Of a stretch of DNA of 64,000 bases, positions 12,930 through 24,454 are shown piece by piece. Position numbers and translations under genes: made by a program. The stretch comes from Topomyia yanbarensis (lineage: Eukaryota; Arthropoda; Insecta; Diptera; Culicidae), in NCBI RefSeq assembly GCF_030247195.1, contig NC_080671.1, positions 35,376,343 to 35,440,342 on the forward strand, read 5' to 3'. Numbering within the stretch: the stretch's first letter is position 1; every line of letters starts with the position of its first letter. The notes beneath the pieces were generated by a model. It ran no database searches, had not been told where the DNA came from, and saw nothing but the letters and a program-made list of their open reading frames with translations.

Positions 12930-13417
12930 GGGATCTTTAATTTGGAAAAATTGTGCCAGTTTTTCATATGTATTGGTAGCGGGTGTCCTTACGAGTACAC
13001 TCATATCATTCTTAAACCTTAATTATTCTTTTATGATTTTTAAATTTAAAAAAACCAAATTAAACTCAACCAGCAAACTGACAGTTGCCCTACTAAATGA
13101 CGTATCTACAAATATCTCGTTCGCCTCATTGTTAACCGGGACAGCACCCCACACAGCATGATCTGGTACTTTGTCAATCCGCTAGCAACCTGCCATCCCA
13201 AGTTTCATCTGCAAACTATGGTAGATCTGATAAGGCAACCTATAGGGTCGTGCAAGTCGCATGGGTTTGGATGTGTTATTGTCCTAAAAGGAAACAAACT
13301 AAAAAATGTTTTTTTTCAATAGTTTCGGGCCAAAAAATTGAAAAAGGACTGAGATATTAACTCACGGTACTAATCTGCATCAGAATATGCCTTAACCCGC
13401 ACACCCCTAAAGATCCC
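12930..13417. mobile_element. TA-flanked MITE, 488 bp
   Basis: The ends GGGATCTTTA and TAAAGATCCC are perfect inverted repeats bracketed by TA at 12928-12929 and 13418-13419. The interior is non-coding. A TA duplication suggests Tc1/mariner-type mobilisation; this is inference from a short repeat only. Confidence 0.6.
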
Positions 13418-13678
13418 TATTATTGGCGAATCAAAGCGTGATTGACTCACAGATGCCAAGTATGTAAAAATGATGATGAGAAATTTGGCATCCGTCAAAC
13501 TACGGTGAATTTTTTTGGTATTTACGAAACTTTCTCTAATATCTTCAACACGGAATCTAAAACGGCAATAAAAACGTTAGGTAAGTTATAGAAATCTATC
13601 AAAGATATAACGGCAAAAACCTGACGTTACTTAAATAGTTTTCTGTTTTAATAACCGCTGACATTGGTTATTTTTCAG

Positions 13679-13786
13679 AAAAGAAAAAATGTGTTGTTCA
13701 CGCGTGCCTGAGCTATTTTGGTGCATTCGGAAGTTTTACCAAAGATAAACTCAAGATAGAATGGTCACGCTTTTTTCATGTACCAC
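13679..13786 (+). pseudogene. Possible THAP-like zinc-binding fragment
   Basis: After an acceptor-like TTATTTTTCAG the plus strand reads KKKCVVHACLSYF, then a run ending WSRFFHVP. A C-x4-C pair followed by FFHVP resembles the N-terminal half of a THAP domain. The downstream C-x2-H pair and AVPTIF box are not visible, and the frame stops soon after. It could be a relic of a THAP-containing gene or P-type transposase, or chance. Confidence 0.25.
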
Positions 13787-15480
13787 TCACATGTGACCCC
13801 TCGGTGAATGCGGTTCACTGTCAAAGTGACAATTTGCTAATTGAACAAATGACGTCTTTGTAGACGTCGTCCCTAGTGTCGTATGCATAGCAACATCACA
13901 TTATTGACAAACATTTATCGCATTTAATTTGTTCTGCACCTTGGAATAACATTGAAAAGGGCTCTGATAAGCATTTTTATTATGATATTTCTCGACACTG
14001 GTGGTATAATTATAATTGCGATCAGTCACCGTCACACTACACATTTTTTTAAATTTATATTATTAAATCGATTTGCCGTGAAAGGCAATAGTATTTGGTC
14101 TAAAACCGTGATAACACATAATTTTGCTTTCGTGGGCTTCCTTCTACACATTCCGGGACCGAAAAAGAAGTTCACTTTTATTACATAAAAGACTTTTCTG
14201 TAGTGTGATACTTGTTTTAACTGTATCCATAAAATGGGATTTTTTTACAACTTTCGTTGAAAGACATGGAACGAAAAAAATAGGATTGTTTATTGTTTAC
14301 CAATGCTTCTCAGGTATCCATGGTGTTTTCACTTTAGCGTTTGGACGGCAACGACGCTTATATTCAAGGGGTTAGCATACGCTTGCTATTATTTGGTTCA
14401 CTGGTTCACATTGCGTGGACCATGAATTATGACTGTTTTATATGGAACATGGTAATCTTGAGTTTATCTTTGGTTTTACCACCTTTTTCATAATTCCCTA
14501 TCCAGTGTTTCATAAATGAAAGCAGCTCTTGCACTTCTCTGGTAAGCCTCCTTTATTGGACGGATGGATTCTCCGACGTAATGCAGGACGTTCATGGTTG
14601 CGATATGACAAAAATAACATAACCTTTTATAATTCAGAGTAGTTTTATCAATACTCGAAAACTTCATGAACTATAACTTTACCAAATTGCGCAATAAAGT
14701 AAAAGTAATTTCTTACCATTTTTTTATATTCTATATCAAAATAATTTGTACATATTTACCTGTAAGAATATTGTTTAGAAATTCACTTCCTCTATGAAAA
14801 TTAACCTATCATCCTTTTTGTAATTGCAGGCCTGACAGACAGGTGTCTCACAACACGTTTTAGTTTTGCTTTGATTCTTCAATTGAGTTTAGGTCAGAGA
14901 TCTTGTTCCACTATATTTACACACGATTCCACAATTTCCCACATTCGTTGGCTAAATGAAGTGCACTAGACAAACAAAATACAAGCGAGAACACGCCAAT
15001 TGTTTAAAAAAACTATTTTAAGCTTAAGCCAAACATGAGCCACCATGTTTGAAAAACGCAAAAAAACAACCAAGTCCATTTCAGCCGCCAGAAAATTTGT
15101 CTAAGTATTGAAATTGCCTTTAAATCGCATTCGCAAATTGCATTTGTTCCTAGGGGCAATCAGCACAGGCGAGTTGAGTGAAACGTCAAACTTTTTAAAT
15201 CGCCTGACCATGTTCGTCCGCTTTTTTTGACAGGGAGAGTGCAGTCGCTTTTTCGTTGACCGGGCCGAATTAGTTTCATTGAACTCAATTTTGGGTTGTT
15301 TCATTTGACCGTGTATATACTCTAATCGAACGATACTTTGTGCTGCCATCAAAATTATAAACATAGGTAAACATAATAATTTCAATTATTTTGGCCTTCA
15401 TTGTAAAATTTATTTACAAACCACTAATTCATTTTGTAGTTCAACTTATTATTGTCTAAATACGAACGTGCTACAGTCGA
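13787..15480. other. Intergenic DNA upstream of the ZAD gene
   Basis: No gene is supported. A 94-codon minus-strand frame at 15101-15385 starts with a hydrophobic run but shows no family features. The last 100 bp before 15493 contain no clear TATA box. Confidence 0.5.
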
Positions 15481-15492
15481 TAACAAACAAGG

Positions 15493-17688
15493 ATGGAAGA
15501 TGAGCAGACGAAGGTACTACGGTGCCGCATATGTTTTCGGAGTGAAACGGAGGAGTTTATATCGCTGTACTGCATGTGTGACACCCAGCAGCAGTTGGTG
15601 AAGGATATGATGAAAGATATCATATCCATTGACCCGACGTCGTTAGACGGACAGTTTGTTAATCTTCCGCAGTACGTATGTGAAAAATGTTTGGAAGATT
15701 TGAACAAGGCTTGTACTTTTCGAAAAAAATGTCATGCCTCAAATCGTCAATTTCGGAAGCAGCTGCTGCAGAAAGGAACGGTGACCTACGTCGAGCGGCG
15801 CTGCCGTACCTGTACATCGACCAATATGGACGAGATTATTTCATTGTACTGTATTTGCGAAGGGAAGGGTGATTTGATTACGGATATGATGCATCAAACC
15901 ATTGGAGTTGCGCGTCCCACCGAACGAGATGAACTTCCTCAGAATATATGCATGGACTGCTTTGGCAAGCTAGCAGAAAGTTGTCGCTTGAGGGATCGGA
16001 TCCTAAAGTCAGAAGCTGCACTGAAAAGACAATTTAGAAAACGAGTCTTTTCTGGGCCAAAGAATAGCTTCAATCCGAAGCATCGGCCAACAGCAGTAAC
16101 AAGGCAAAATAAATCTGACATAGATCCATTTCATTATCCAGAGTTGGATCCAAAGCTGGGAGAACTATTATCACTATTCTCTATTGTTGAAGAAACGGAG
16201 CTTTACGATCAGGTGTTGTTCAGTGGTGTTATTTGTTGCTGCTGTAAATTGTTGAAAAATGCAGATGATCTGGTAGAGCATCAAACAATTTGTGAAAAGA
16301 GCCAAGAAAAGGCTTGGTCAAAAATTAAATGCGCGGATTGTAATAAACGATTTCATACGACAAGAGAACTCTTACAACACCGCGAAAAACGAGATCAAAA
16401 ATTATTTTACCGTTGCAAAATATGCAACGTCTTAACGAAGGAAAGAGTAGACTTAGAATTGCATTTTGAATTTACCAGATTTCACCCTATATTGGATTCA
16501 TCTGAACAGGAAAGACACAAATTCGACGAAAATATTGAAACAGTTTACGAACCAGACAATCGCTGCTGTGGTTGCGACAAAGAATTCAAGGATGGCACGT
16601 CCTTGTTGAAACATTCCAGAAAAGTTCACTTCAACGTCGGTGGCAATAAACCGTCATTTGTATGTTTAATATGTTACACAAGTTTAACCGAAAAACGACT
16701 TCTTATGAAACACCAACGAGAATATGGTGGAACTAGAAAGTACATCTGCAAGGATAAAAATTGTCAGTTTGAGTCTGATCAGAGACATAGCATAAAGAAA
16801 CATGTCGAAGAAGGTGAACACTGCACAGACGATACGTTGGTTGAGGTGAAATTTGAGATTCCGAAAGCAAAAGAATACTTTTGCTGCTTTCGCAGTTGTA
16901 ATCAATCATATCCGTCGATGGAAGACTTGGAAGTGCATTGTCGTGAAGATCATGTGGAGCAGTTAAGTCACAACACGTTCTTTGCTGCAACTACAGATGG
17001 ATTTCCATGTTATTTGTGCAAACGTACTTTTCCGAAAGAGAATAATTTAAAAGCTCACATTCGAACGCAAACTGAACGAAAATTTGAATGCGCTTGCTGT
17101 GGTCAAAAGTATGTAACTCGAGATGCTCTCGCAAGACATGCAAACCGTCACGAACAAACCCAACCGGAGTTTCTCTGTCATCAGTGTGATGCAATATTCA
17201 GAAGCAAATACAACCTTAATATCCACATTCGTCGGTGTCACGAAAAGGTATTTTCGGAACATTGTAGTACATGTGGTAAATGCTTCGCTTCTAAGGGTGA
17301 ACTACGAACACACATCGCTATCAATCATCTACTAGACCGTCCTTGGAAATGCTCTGAATGTTCGATGGCTTTCGGCACGAAACCGCACCTGAAAAGACAC
17401 AAGGCAACCCATACTGATAACCGGCCGTACAAATGCCAATACTGTTCCAACACGTACCGTTATGCGACTGACTGTAAGCGTCACGAGCGGTCAATTCACC
17501 TCAACGATAAACCGTTTCCGTGCGCGTTTTGTGAGGCACGGTTTATCCGAAATCGGGATCTTCAACTGCATATGGCAGTGCACACTGGAAACAAACTTAA
17601 CCGGTGTATGTATGATGGGTGTGATTTTACGACCCACATCGGCAAGCAACTACGGGCTCATTATGAGACACATCATCCGAATGAATAG
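15493..17688 (+). CDS. Double-ZAD C2H2 zinc-finger protein, intronless
   Basis: A single 731-residue ORF. ZAD domain 1 uses C11, C14, C63 and C66; a second ZAD follows with C104, C107, C153 and C156. ZADs are arthropod dimerisation modules of nuclear zinc-finger factors. From about residue 255 come six divergent finger-like units, then about eight fingers at the C-terminus, several with canonical C-x2-C-x12-H-x3-H spacing; YLCKRTF...HIRTQ lacks its second His. The likely role is sequence-specific DNA binding in the nucleus; target and gene name are unknown. The start is the first ATG, preceded by AACAAGG. Family members usually have one ZAD, so the tandem pair is notable. An AATAAA follows at 17808, 120 bp past the stop. 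Confidence 0.93.
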   Translation: MEDEQTKVLRCRICFRSETEEFISLYCMCDTQQQLVKDMMKDIISIDPTSLDGQFVNLPQYVCEKCLEDLNKACTFRKKCHASNRQFRKQLLQKGTVTYVERRCRTCTSTNMDEIISLYCICEGKGDLITDMMHQTIGVARPTERDELPQNICMDCFGKLAESCRLRDRILKSEAALKRQFRKRVFSGPKNSFNPKHRPTAVTRQNKSDIDPFHYPELDPKLGELLSLFSIVEETELYDQVLFSGVICCCCKLLKNADDLVEHQTICEKSQEKAWSKIKCADCNKRFHTTRELLQHREKRDQKLFYRCKICNVLTKERVDLELHFEFTRFHPILDSSEQERHKFDENIETVYEPDNRCCGCDKEFKDGTSLLKHSRKVHFNVGGNKPSFVCLICYTSLTEKRLLMKHQREYGGTRKYICKDKNCQFESDQRHSIKKHVEEGEHCTDDTLVEVKFEIPKAKEYFCCFRSCNQSYPSMEDLEVHCREDHVEQLSHNTFFAATTDGFPCYLCKRTFPKENNLKAHIRTQTERKFECACCGQKYVTRDALARHANRHEQTQPEFLCHQCDAIFRSKYNLNIHIRRCHEKVFSEHCSTCGKCFASKGELRTHIAINHLLDRPWKCSECSMAFGTKPHLKRHKATHTDNRPYKCQYCSNTYRYATDCKRHERSIHLNDKPFPCAFCEARFIRNRDLQLHMAVHTGNKLNRCMYDGCDFTTHIGKQLRAHYETHHPNE

Positions 17689-17807
17689 TGATCGAACGTG
17701 TAGCTACTTTGATCGAGTGACTATTTTATTTGTAATTTATTTATAAGCAGAACGAAAACTTGTCAGTTACAGAAATTTTGTATCAAGTCAAGGAAATTAT
17801 CCTTTTG

Positions 17808-17813
17808 AATAAA
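17808..17813 (+). terminator. Poly(A) signal AATAAA for the ZAD gene
   Basis: AATAAA lies 120 bp downstream of the stop in an AT-rich 3' region, just before the LINE remnant. The assignment is by position only. Confidence 0.55.
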
Positions 17814-17904
17814 TTTTTTCCCCAGCATTGTTCGATAAATTACTTTTCTTATTGAAATTATGACGATGATCAAAATTAGAACTAGAAGTGAAATACAAAT
17901 CAAA

Positions 17905-18851
17905 CACGAAGCGCCCTAGGAAGTCGCCAGGCGAGGGTGCAAAAACCGACACCACACGGCGTGCAACCGTTAAGGCCAAACGCCGTCTGGCCGAGGTAAG
18001 CGAGGGCGAGAGTGACCTCGCTGAGCAGAGCGTTGGTACCAGCAACCCGGCGCGACCGGGCAGGGGGGCGTTAACCGCTGGAGGCTGGTCACCAGGAAGA
18101 AGCCGGCACCGACACCGGAGGTACCGCGGCCCGCGAAGAAGGCCAAGGACAAAGGCGAGGCCTTGTGGTTAAAAAGCGACAAGGACAAATACGCCGACGT
18201 CCTAAAGTCGATGAAGGCGGCCGAAAGCCTTTCAGCCCTTGGGCAAGATGTGCGTAGCGTGAGACGCACCAACACGGGAGAAATGCTTCTGGTGCTGAAG
18301 CGAGGCGCACAATCTAGTGCGGTATACCAGGCCTTGGCCCAAGAGGTCCTTGGTGAAGGCGCCCAAGTCAGGTCGCTAGGGGCGGAAATGACTTTCCAGT
18401 GTAAGCATCTGGACGAGTTCACGACCGCGGAAGATGTCGTCGCAGCCGTTAAGGAACAATGCGACGTCACAATCGAGCGGGCCTCTGTGCGATTTAGAGA
18501 TGAACCCTCTGGCACCCAGTAGCCTACCTCAGGCTACTGAAGGCGGATGCCAAAAAGGTAACCGAGAAAGGGAAGCTGAAGATCGGCTGGTCGGTATGCC
18601 CTATTAGCATACCCCAACCGCCTTCAGTGGATAGGTGCTATCGGTGGCTTGAGTCCGGCCACAAAGCCTACGAGTGCAAGAACATAGACAGGAGCAAACT
18701 ATGTCGTCGCTGCGGCGAGGAGGGGCATAAGGAGCGGGGTTGCACTAAGGCGTACAAGTGCCTTATCTGCACCGCTAAGAAGCAAGCCCATAAACATGCT
18801 ATGGGCGGACCTTCGTGTCCCTTCGGTGAGGCAAATAAGAAGAAGCCGTGA
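17905..18851 (+). pseudogene. LINE ORF1 (gag), frameshifted
   Basis: Three successive frames carry the gag: a basic N-terminal part (about 17905-18165), a middle part (18163-18522, WLKSDKDKYADVL...), and a C-terminal part (18627-18851) with zinc knuckles CYRWLESGHKAYEC and CRRCGEEGHKERGC plus a third C-x2-C group. It would bind the element's RNA. At least two frame breaks separate the parts. The knuckles match ORF1 of R1/I-type LINEs. Confidence 0.8.
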
Positions 18852-20720
18852 ACGTCACCCAGCTAAATCTTAACCATTGTGCAGCAGCCCAACAGCTGCT
18901 GTGGCAGTCGGTCTCGGAGTCGAGGACAGATGTCGCCCTCTTATCAGACCCGTACCGCATCCCTGCCGGCAACGGCAATTGGGTGTCGGACGGGTCTGGA
19001 ATGGTGGCAATCTGTACAACGGGACGGTTCCCGGTTCAAGAGGCAATACACTTCTCCGCCGAGGGTGTGGCGATTGCCAAGATCAATGGTGTGTTCTATT
19101 GCAGCTGCTACGCCCCACCAAGGTGGCCAATAGAACAGTTCAACCAGATGATCGACAGGTTCTCGTCGGACCTAGTGGGCCGGAAACCGGTAGTCATAGC
19201 GGGAGACTTTAACGCTTGGGCAGTGGAGTGGGGCAGCCGCTGTACAAATAGCAGGGGTCAAGCGCTAATGGAGGCGCTTGCGAAACTCGATACTGTGCTA
19301 GCTAATAATGGCTCCGCTAGTACATTCCGTAGAAACGGAGTGGAGGCGTGGATTGACGTAACATTTGCCAGCCCGAGTCTGGCTCCAGGCATGGAATGGA
19401 GGGTAGACGAAGGCTACACCCATAGCGATCATTTAGCAATCCGCTTTAGGATCAACTATGGTGTGCAGCATCCGAGGGCGGGAGATCGCTGTCAGGTACG
19501 CGGGTGGAAGTCCAATCACCTCGACAGCGAAGCTTTCACCGCGGCCCTGGGACTGGAGGCCAACACCGACAGTCTAAACGGGGATGCGCTGGTAGCTGTT
19601 CTTTCACGCGCGTGCGACGCCACTATGCCGAGAAAAACACTGCCAAGAAACGGCAGATGCCCTGTATACTGGTGGAGTGCCGAGATTGCAGCTCTACGGT
19701 CAGCCTGCCTCAGAGCTAGACGTAGGATGCAAAGAGCTCGCACCGAGGATGCAAGAGAGAACTGCCGTGAAGTGCTTGAGCAAGAGCAGCAAGAGAGCGT
19801 GTTTCGACAACCTGTGTGAGAGTGCCAAAGCGAATCCGTGGGGTGACGCCTACAGGATTGCGATGGCCAAGACCAAAGGGGACTCTTCACCCCCAGAACG
19901 GTCTCCGGACCGGTTGGCAACGATTATCGAAGTACTCTTCCCGTCTCGAGCCACAAGCCCCTGGCCACCTGCACTACGAGACAGTGCGGGCACGGCCGAA
20001 ATGGTGGCTCCAGTGACGAATGAAGAACTACTCGCAGTGGCTAAATTCCTAGCAATGAACAAAGCTCCAGGGCCGGATGGAATTCCAAACAACGCTCTCA
20101 AGGCAGCGATCATAGCGAACCCGAACATGTTCAGGCTAGCTATGCAGAGATGCCTTGACGAGTGCCGATTTCCCGGAAAAGGCAGAAATTGGTGCTGTTG
20201 CCGAAGCCCGGGAAGCCGCCAGGCGACCCATCGGCGTACAGACCAATCTGTCTGATCGACACGACTGGCAAACTGCTTGAGAGGATCATCCTCAACAGGC
20301 TAACCCCGTACGCGGAAGGTACGAATGGTCTGTCAAGCAACCAGTTTGGCTTTCGGAAGGGTAAGTCCACAGTGAACTCTCTCAACTCAGTGATAAATAC
20401 TGCCGAGATAGCGATCCAACGGAAAAGGCGAGGTATTCGATACTGTGCGTTAGTGACACTTGACGTGAAGAACGCATTCAACAGCGCAAGCTGGGATGCC
20501 ATCGCGCTCTCGTTACACCGGCTTAGTCTACCGGTGGGTCTGTACCGGATCTTGGAAAGTTACTTCCAGAACCGCGTACTGCTATACGAGACCGATGCCG
20601 GTCAGAAAAGGGTTCCGATTACCGCCGGAGTCCCGCAGGGCTCGATCCTTGGCCCGGTGCTATGGAACCTCATGTATGACGGGGTTCTGAGACTGAAGTT
20701 CCCTCCTGGGGATGATCATG
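18848..20720 (+). pseudogene. LINE ORF2 endonuclease-RT, frameshifted and truncated
   Basis: 18848-19819 encodes an APE-like endonuclease (LNLNHCAAAQ, DVALLSDPYR, IAGDFNAW, SDHLAIRF), the R1-clade style. The frame shifts near 19785, continuing as CFDNLCESAKANPWGDAYR and the RT N-terminal MNKAPGPDGIPN block. It shifts again near 20170 into LLPKPGKPPGD, SAYRPICLID, FGFRKGKSTV, TLDVKNAFNSA and GVPQGSILGPVLWN. Sequence similarity ends at about 20715 (LKFPPGD), exactly where the FADD catalytic motif should follow. The start codon now reads GTG. It is non-functional. Confidence 0.9.
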
Positions 20721-21180
20721 TCTACTCGATAGTTGTTGCACATAAACATCCGAATATTTCTTTTACATTGGGTTTCTATGCGCCCATTTGCTGAGCCCTA
20801 TTAAAAAGTATACTGTCAAGCTCGCCCATTTACCCAGCCCTACCTAGCAAGACAGAGTCAGTTTAGCCCATTTGCCGCGCCCTTCTGAAAATTATGTACA
20901 CGGTTTAGCCCTTCCGCAAATGGTGGTTGCTGAAGGCCGAAATCACGACTGGGATGCAAATTGGGCGTAAGCATTTTTTTAGTTTCTACCCACTAAAAGC
21001 ACATAGGAATTGAATTCTTTGTTATATTGTCATAAGGTTTAACGAAAAATGCTTCCGGAAAAACACGGTCATAAAGTAATTTATACCTACAATAAAAACT
21101 ACATTTAGAAAACCTTCGCCGAATATTGAAACTGATTTTTCTCCATTTGAGTACATTGCGACTTAGGCCCTAATGAAAGA
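20721..21180. repeat. Unrecognised DNA with three GCCCATTT...GCCC repeats
   Basis: Three direct degenerate copies of GCCCATTTGCTGAGCCCT occur at about 20782, 20824 and 20877. They begin about 60 bp past the LINE breakpoint and may be subterminal repeats of another element that removed the LINE's 3' end. Confidence 0.5.
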
Positions 21181-21601
21181 TCTGTGTCGATTTACCCGAA
21201 TGACATTTGTCACATAAACCCGAATGTCATTCGCCCGAATTCCATATACGTATACCCGAAAAATATCGAAATGTCAATCGAAAAAATTTAATTTATTAAG
21301 CTGAAACACAAATTTTATTACATTTAATGCTATGAAGAAATTAACACTAAAGCTATACCAGTCAAATAGCTAATCCTATCACTTGGTCTGTATGATTTAA
21401 CTAGAGTTTCCAGTTTTAGGTCCTTTTGTGAGTTCTTTTTAGACTTTTTAGCTATCGATACCGCTTGTAGTGTACGTAAAACATCCGTACTAGGGTTTTT
21501 CTCTTCAAGCTGCAACTGCTTCAACACACCATAGAATGTAGGATTTCCACGGCTTAACAAACCGTTCCATTTGTTGTACCTGCCTTCCACATTATTGATG
21601 G

Positions 21602-21952
21602 TCCTACACTCAAAAAAGGTAAACGTTGTGCCTATTGATTTTACACATAGATTTTTGCAATTAACGGAGGCATATAGACACTATTTGCTGGCACATAAAC
21701 CTAATGTGTGTATTTACAAGAAGTATTAATCTTACATTCACATTTCTTACCTATTAGGCACATAAAACCCCATTCTATAACAATATGCACATATAACTAT
21801 GTGTGTGCAATGCACACTGTGCATACATAGTTTATACAGTTGACACATAGAAGGTATGTGTCCGCGTGATAACAATAGCATTTCTTCTTCATATGAATTT
21901 TAAGCGGTTTGAAGCACATAGAATTAACGTTTGGATTTTTTTCAGTGTAGGA
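21602..21952. mobile_element. MITE, 351 bp, ends TCCTACACT
   Basis: The left TCCTACACTCAAAAAAGG and right TTTTTTTCAGTGTAGGA are inverted repeats, with AACGTT near both. The interior has many CACATA words. Non-coding. Confidence 0.75.
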
Positions 21953-22435
21953 ATCTTTTTCGATACATTTTCGAAAACTGGCCACAAAGCGGGGGGAAAG
22001 AGCGGTCATCGAGAAACTTTTTGGTTAGCTTCCTTCCTACCGAAAATACAATTTTTACTAATGTAATTCAAAAAATAGTCGAGAACCTTTGGACAACTTT
22101 TTCTCAATTCTTCGAGTGCCATTGGAATACCTTGATGGGGCAAGAAAGCCAAGGCGACAACTTGTAAATGAGTTGTATTCGATGAGCTTCCGAATATTTT
22201 GTCTGATGAACAAGTTGTGTTAGTTTTCTGAAAAAAAAACTTTGGTTTAAATGGAAGAATCATCCGTGAAGGGCAGCACCGAAAAAAAAACTCTTCTATG
22301 CAACGTTTATCACAGCTGTCTCGAAATCCAATATTATGTAGAGAGCTATTTGGTATATAGATTCAAGAAATTTCTCGTTTTGAAAAAGAATCAACCCTTA
22401 TATTTGAGTAAACCGGGCAGACGAGTGGATCAGCA

Positions 22436-22525
22436 CCCAAGTAACAATTGAAGTTTTATAGCACGCTACAAGTGCAATCTATCAGTGGCTACAAAACTAT
22501 CATAAAACCACAATTGTTACTAGGG
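22436..22525. mobile_element. MITE, about 90 bp, CCCAAGTAACA ends
   Basis: CCCAAGTAACAATTG and AAGTTTTATAG at the left pair with ATAAAACCACAATTGTTAC and TAGGG at the right. The compact hairpin element has no coding capacity. Confidence 0.75.
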
Positions 22526-23732
22526 CAGTTTCCTTGCAAACGTATTTGGCATACAGATCCAAGGATTTGCTCATGTTTGAAAGAAGCAATCAACCCCTAA
22601 TTGTGGGAAAAGAGGTGCTCATGTTTAAAAGAAGGAATCAATCCCTATGAGTAAACCGGGCAAACGAGTGGATCACCAGTTTAATGCGAGGGCTATTTGA
22701 TATGCAAACTCAAAGAACTGCTCATATTTAAAGAAGGAATCAACCCCTATTTTTTAATGGATACCAATGGTTTGCTGAGGCGGGACCTCCGCTCCGGTTC
22801 CTCGACCTCGGTAATTGTGGCAAAACCGCAAACTAGCTTCGCCACATAACCTTTATGAGCTACTATTTACTATAACGACGTTATGTCAAATGAACTTCCA
22901 CCATGCATGATATAATTACTAATTTAATTGATTCAATTTGTTAACGGTACATCTTAATATATATTTACCTCGATTGATGATGTTTCCGAAAGATTTCTTA
23001 TTATTTTGTCCGGTTTATCACGAGATTCCACCGCTCGAGCTGACAACTGTGCCGTATATGCAATGCATATTATGCATCAGTTTGCACCTGAAGAGCAAAC
23101 ATCAGCGGCGTCGGACAGTACACCTAAAAGTGCCACATCGCTTTCTGGTTCGCTGCCGCTCAGTCGGCTTTAAACTAGCTATAGCCCCTATGTTTGAGTA
23201 AACCGGGAAAACGAGAGGATTGCAGGTTTACTTATAACTCCGGCAACAGGTGGATCAGCGCCTCATCCAACGGAACCTCAGCATCTTTGCGCCGCTTCGG
23301 ATCCTTGGCCTCGGATATGCGGCCAAGCCGCATCACACCAGTTCCGCTGCATAAGCACACGTGTTATTGTTCAGTTTGTCAATCTTTGGTTAAAAATTTC
23401 ACATTTCCGATCTCGGATTTGGTTTATTTAGGTTGAAATACACCCTTTTGGCAAAAACCGCATTAAAATCGGACATCTATCACTAAAGTCTCTAAACTCG
23501 ACAATTACCGATTTTATATTATGCTTGAGTGAATGTTCGGGTTTATGGCATTCGGGTAAATGGTCCATTCGGGTTAATGACATCCGGGTAAATGGTCTAT
23601 TCTGGTAAATGGTTTTCGGGCGAACGTCATTCGGGTATATGACTTTCGGGCGAATGTGATAGAACCGATCAATCAACTATTAATTGAAACGGTAAACATA
23701 CTAGCAGTATTCGTCCTTAAGCACTATTTAGA

Positions 23733-24198
23733 CTCTCAGTGAAAATGAACGTGAACAAGTGTTGAATACCTTCTATTGTTCACGGTGGACGACGCCGTGA
23801 ACAGTTTCATCAGTGAACAACGATTTCACGCTCAACTGACAGTTTACAGTTTGTCAGAATGCAATCTGGTATTCGAAGACGAACGTTCACCGTGAACAGC
23901 AATGACATTTATATTCACCACTTCGTATCAATTCCGTCTATCGCCGCGTTTAAACTCCCGGTGAACAAGTGACAAATCCACTGTGAACATATTTCACCGT
24001 GGAATATTTAAAATGATCGGGGAATAGGAATATTATTGCACTGATTCAATTATATCGAATAATTGTGCATGGATTCGCTAAGTATATTAATGTACTATCG
24101 TTTAGTTCCAGTTTCATCAATTTCTATACACTAATATGTGAGATATTGGAAAAAAACAATTTGGTGCGCATCGAGTTCACGTTCATTTTCACCTAGGG
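23733..24198. mobile_element. MITE, about 465 bp, GTTCACCGTGAAC-rich
   Basis: The ends CAGTGAAAATGAACGTGAAC and GTTCACGTTCATTTTCACCT are inverted repeats. Motifs such as GTTCACGGTG, CACCGTGAAC and GTGAACAAGTG recur within the first 300 bp. Non-coding. Confidence 0.75.
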
Positions 24199-24322
24199 TG
24201 TAAATAGGCCTTTAAACTCGCTTGCCGCCGCTCATCTCTTCCGGCATATCGACGCTGAAGGTCGACCGTCTCATAGAAAGGATCTCTATCGGGTCCTCAA
24301 TTTCCGTCGGAACTCGTATGTC

Positions 24323-24446
24323 TAAGCTGACCAACTCCGACAAAAAAAATCCGTACACCGTACCGCAACGAAGCGAAATCGTTCACCACGCTCAGGCAAA
24401 CAGTCCTCACAGTGTACGGTTTTTTTCGTCAGATTCGGTCAGCTTA
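24323..24446 (-). mobile_element. Short palindromic MITE, copy 2, 8-bp TSD CGTATGTC
   Basis: Imperfect 35-bp terminal inverted repeats start TAAGCTGACC and end GGTCAGCTTA. CGTATGTC is duplicated at 24315-24322 and 24447-24454. The interior is the reverse complement of copy 1 at 3538-3657. Confidence 0.88.
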
Positions 24447-24454
24447 CGTATGTC

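Larger units (their letters stand above)
17900..20720 (+). mobile_element. R1-clade LINE remnant, truncated in RT
   Basis: A GC-rich island beside AT-rich DNA, holding a broken gag, an endonuclease and part of the reverse transcriptase, all on the plus strand. Gag and pol abut: the gag TGA at 18849 overlaps a GTGA that was probably ATGA. The element is lost just before the FADD box and lacks its 3' UTR and tail. Both ends are approximate. Confidence 0.88.
21190..23665. mobile_element. Possible 2.5-kb element with ACCCGAATG arrays at both ends
   Basis: The left end (21190-21260) has TTTACCCGAATGACATT, AAACCCGAATGTCATTC and ATACCCGAAA. The right end (23535-23655) has the same words inverted (CATTCGGGTAAATGG, GTCATTCGGGTATATG and others). 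Between them are two nested MITEs (21602-21952, 22436-22525) and three diverged copies of GAGTAAACCGGG...ACGAG (22408, 22648, 23199). No transposase is seen. Confidence 0.5.

Noticed and set aside
15101..15385. 94-codon minus-strand ORF with hydrophobic N-terminus
   Set aside because: The signal-like start is short, the rest has no family features, and no promoter or splice context was seen.
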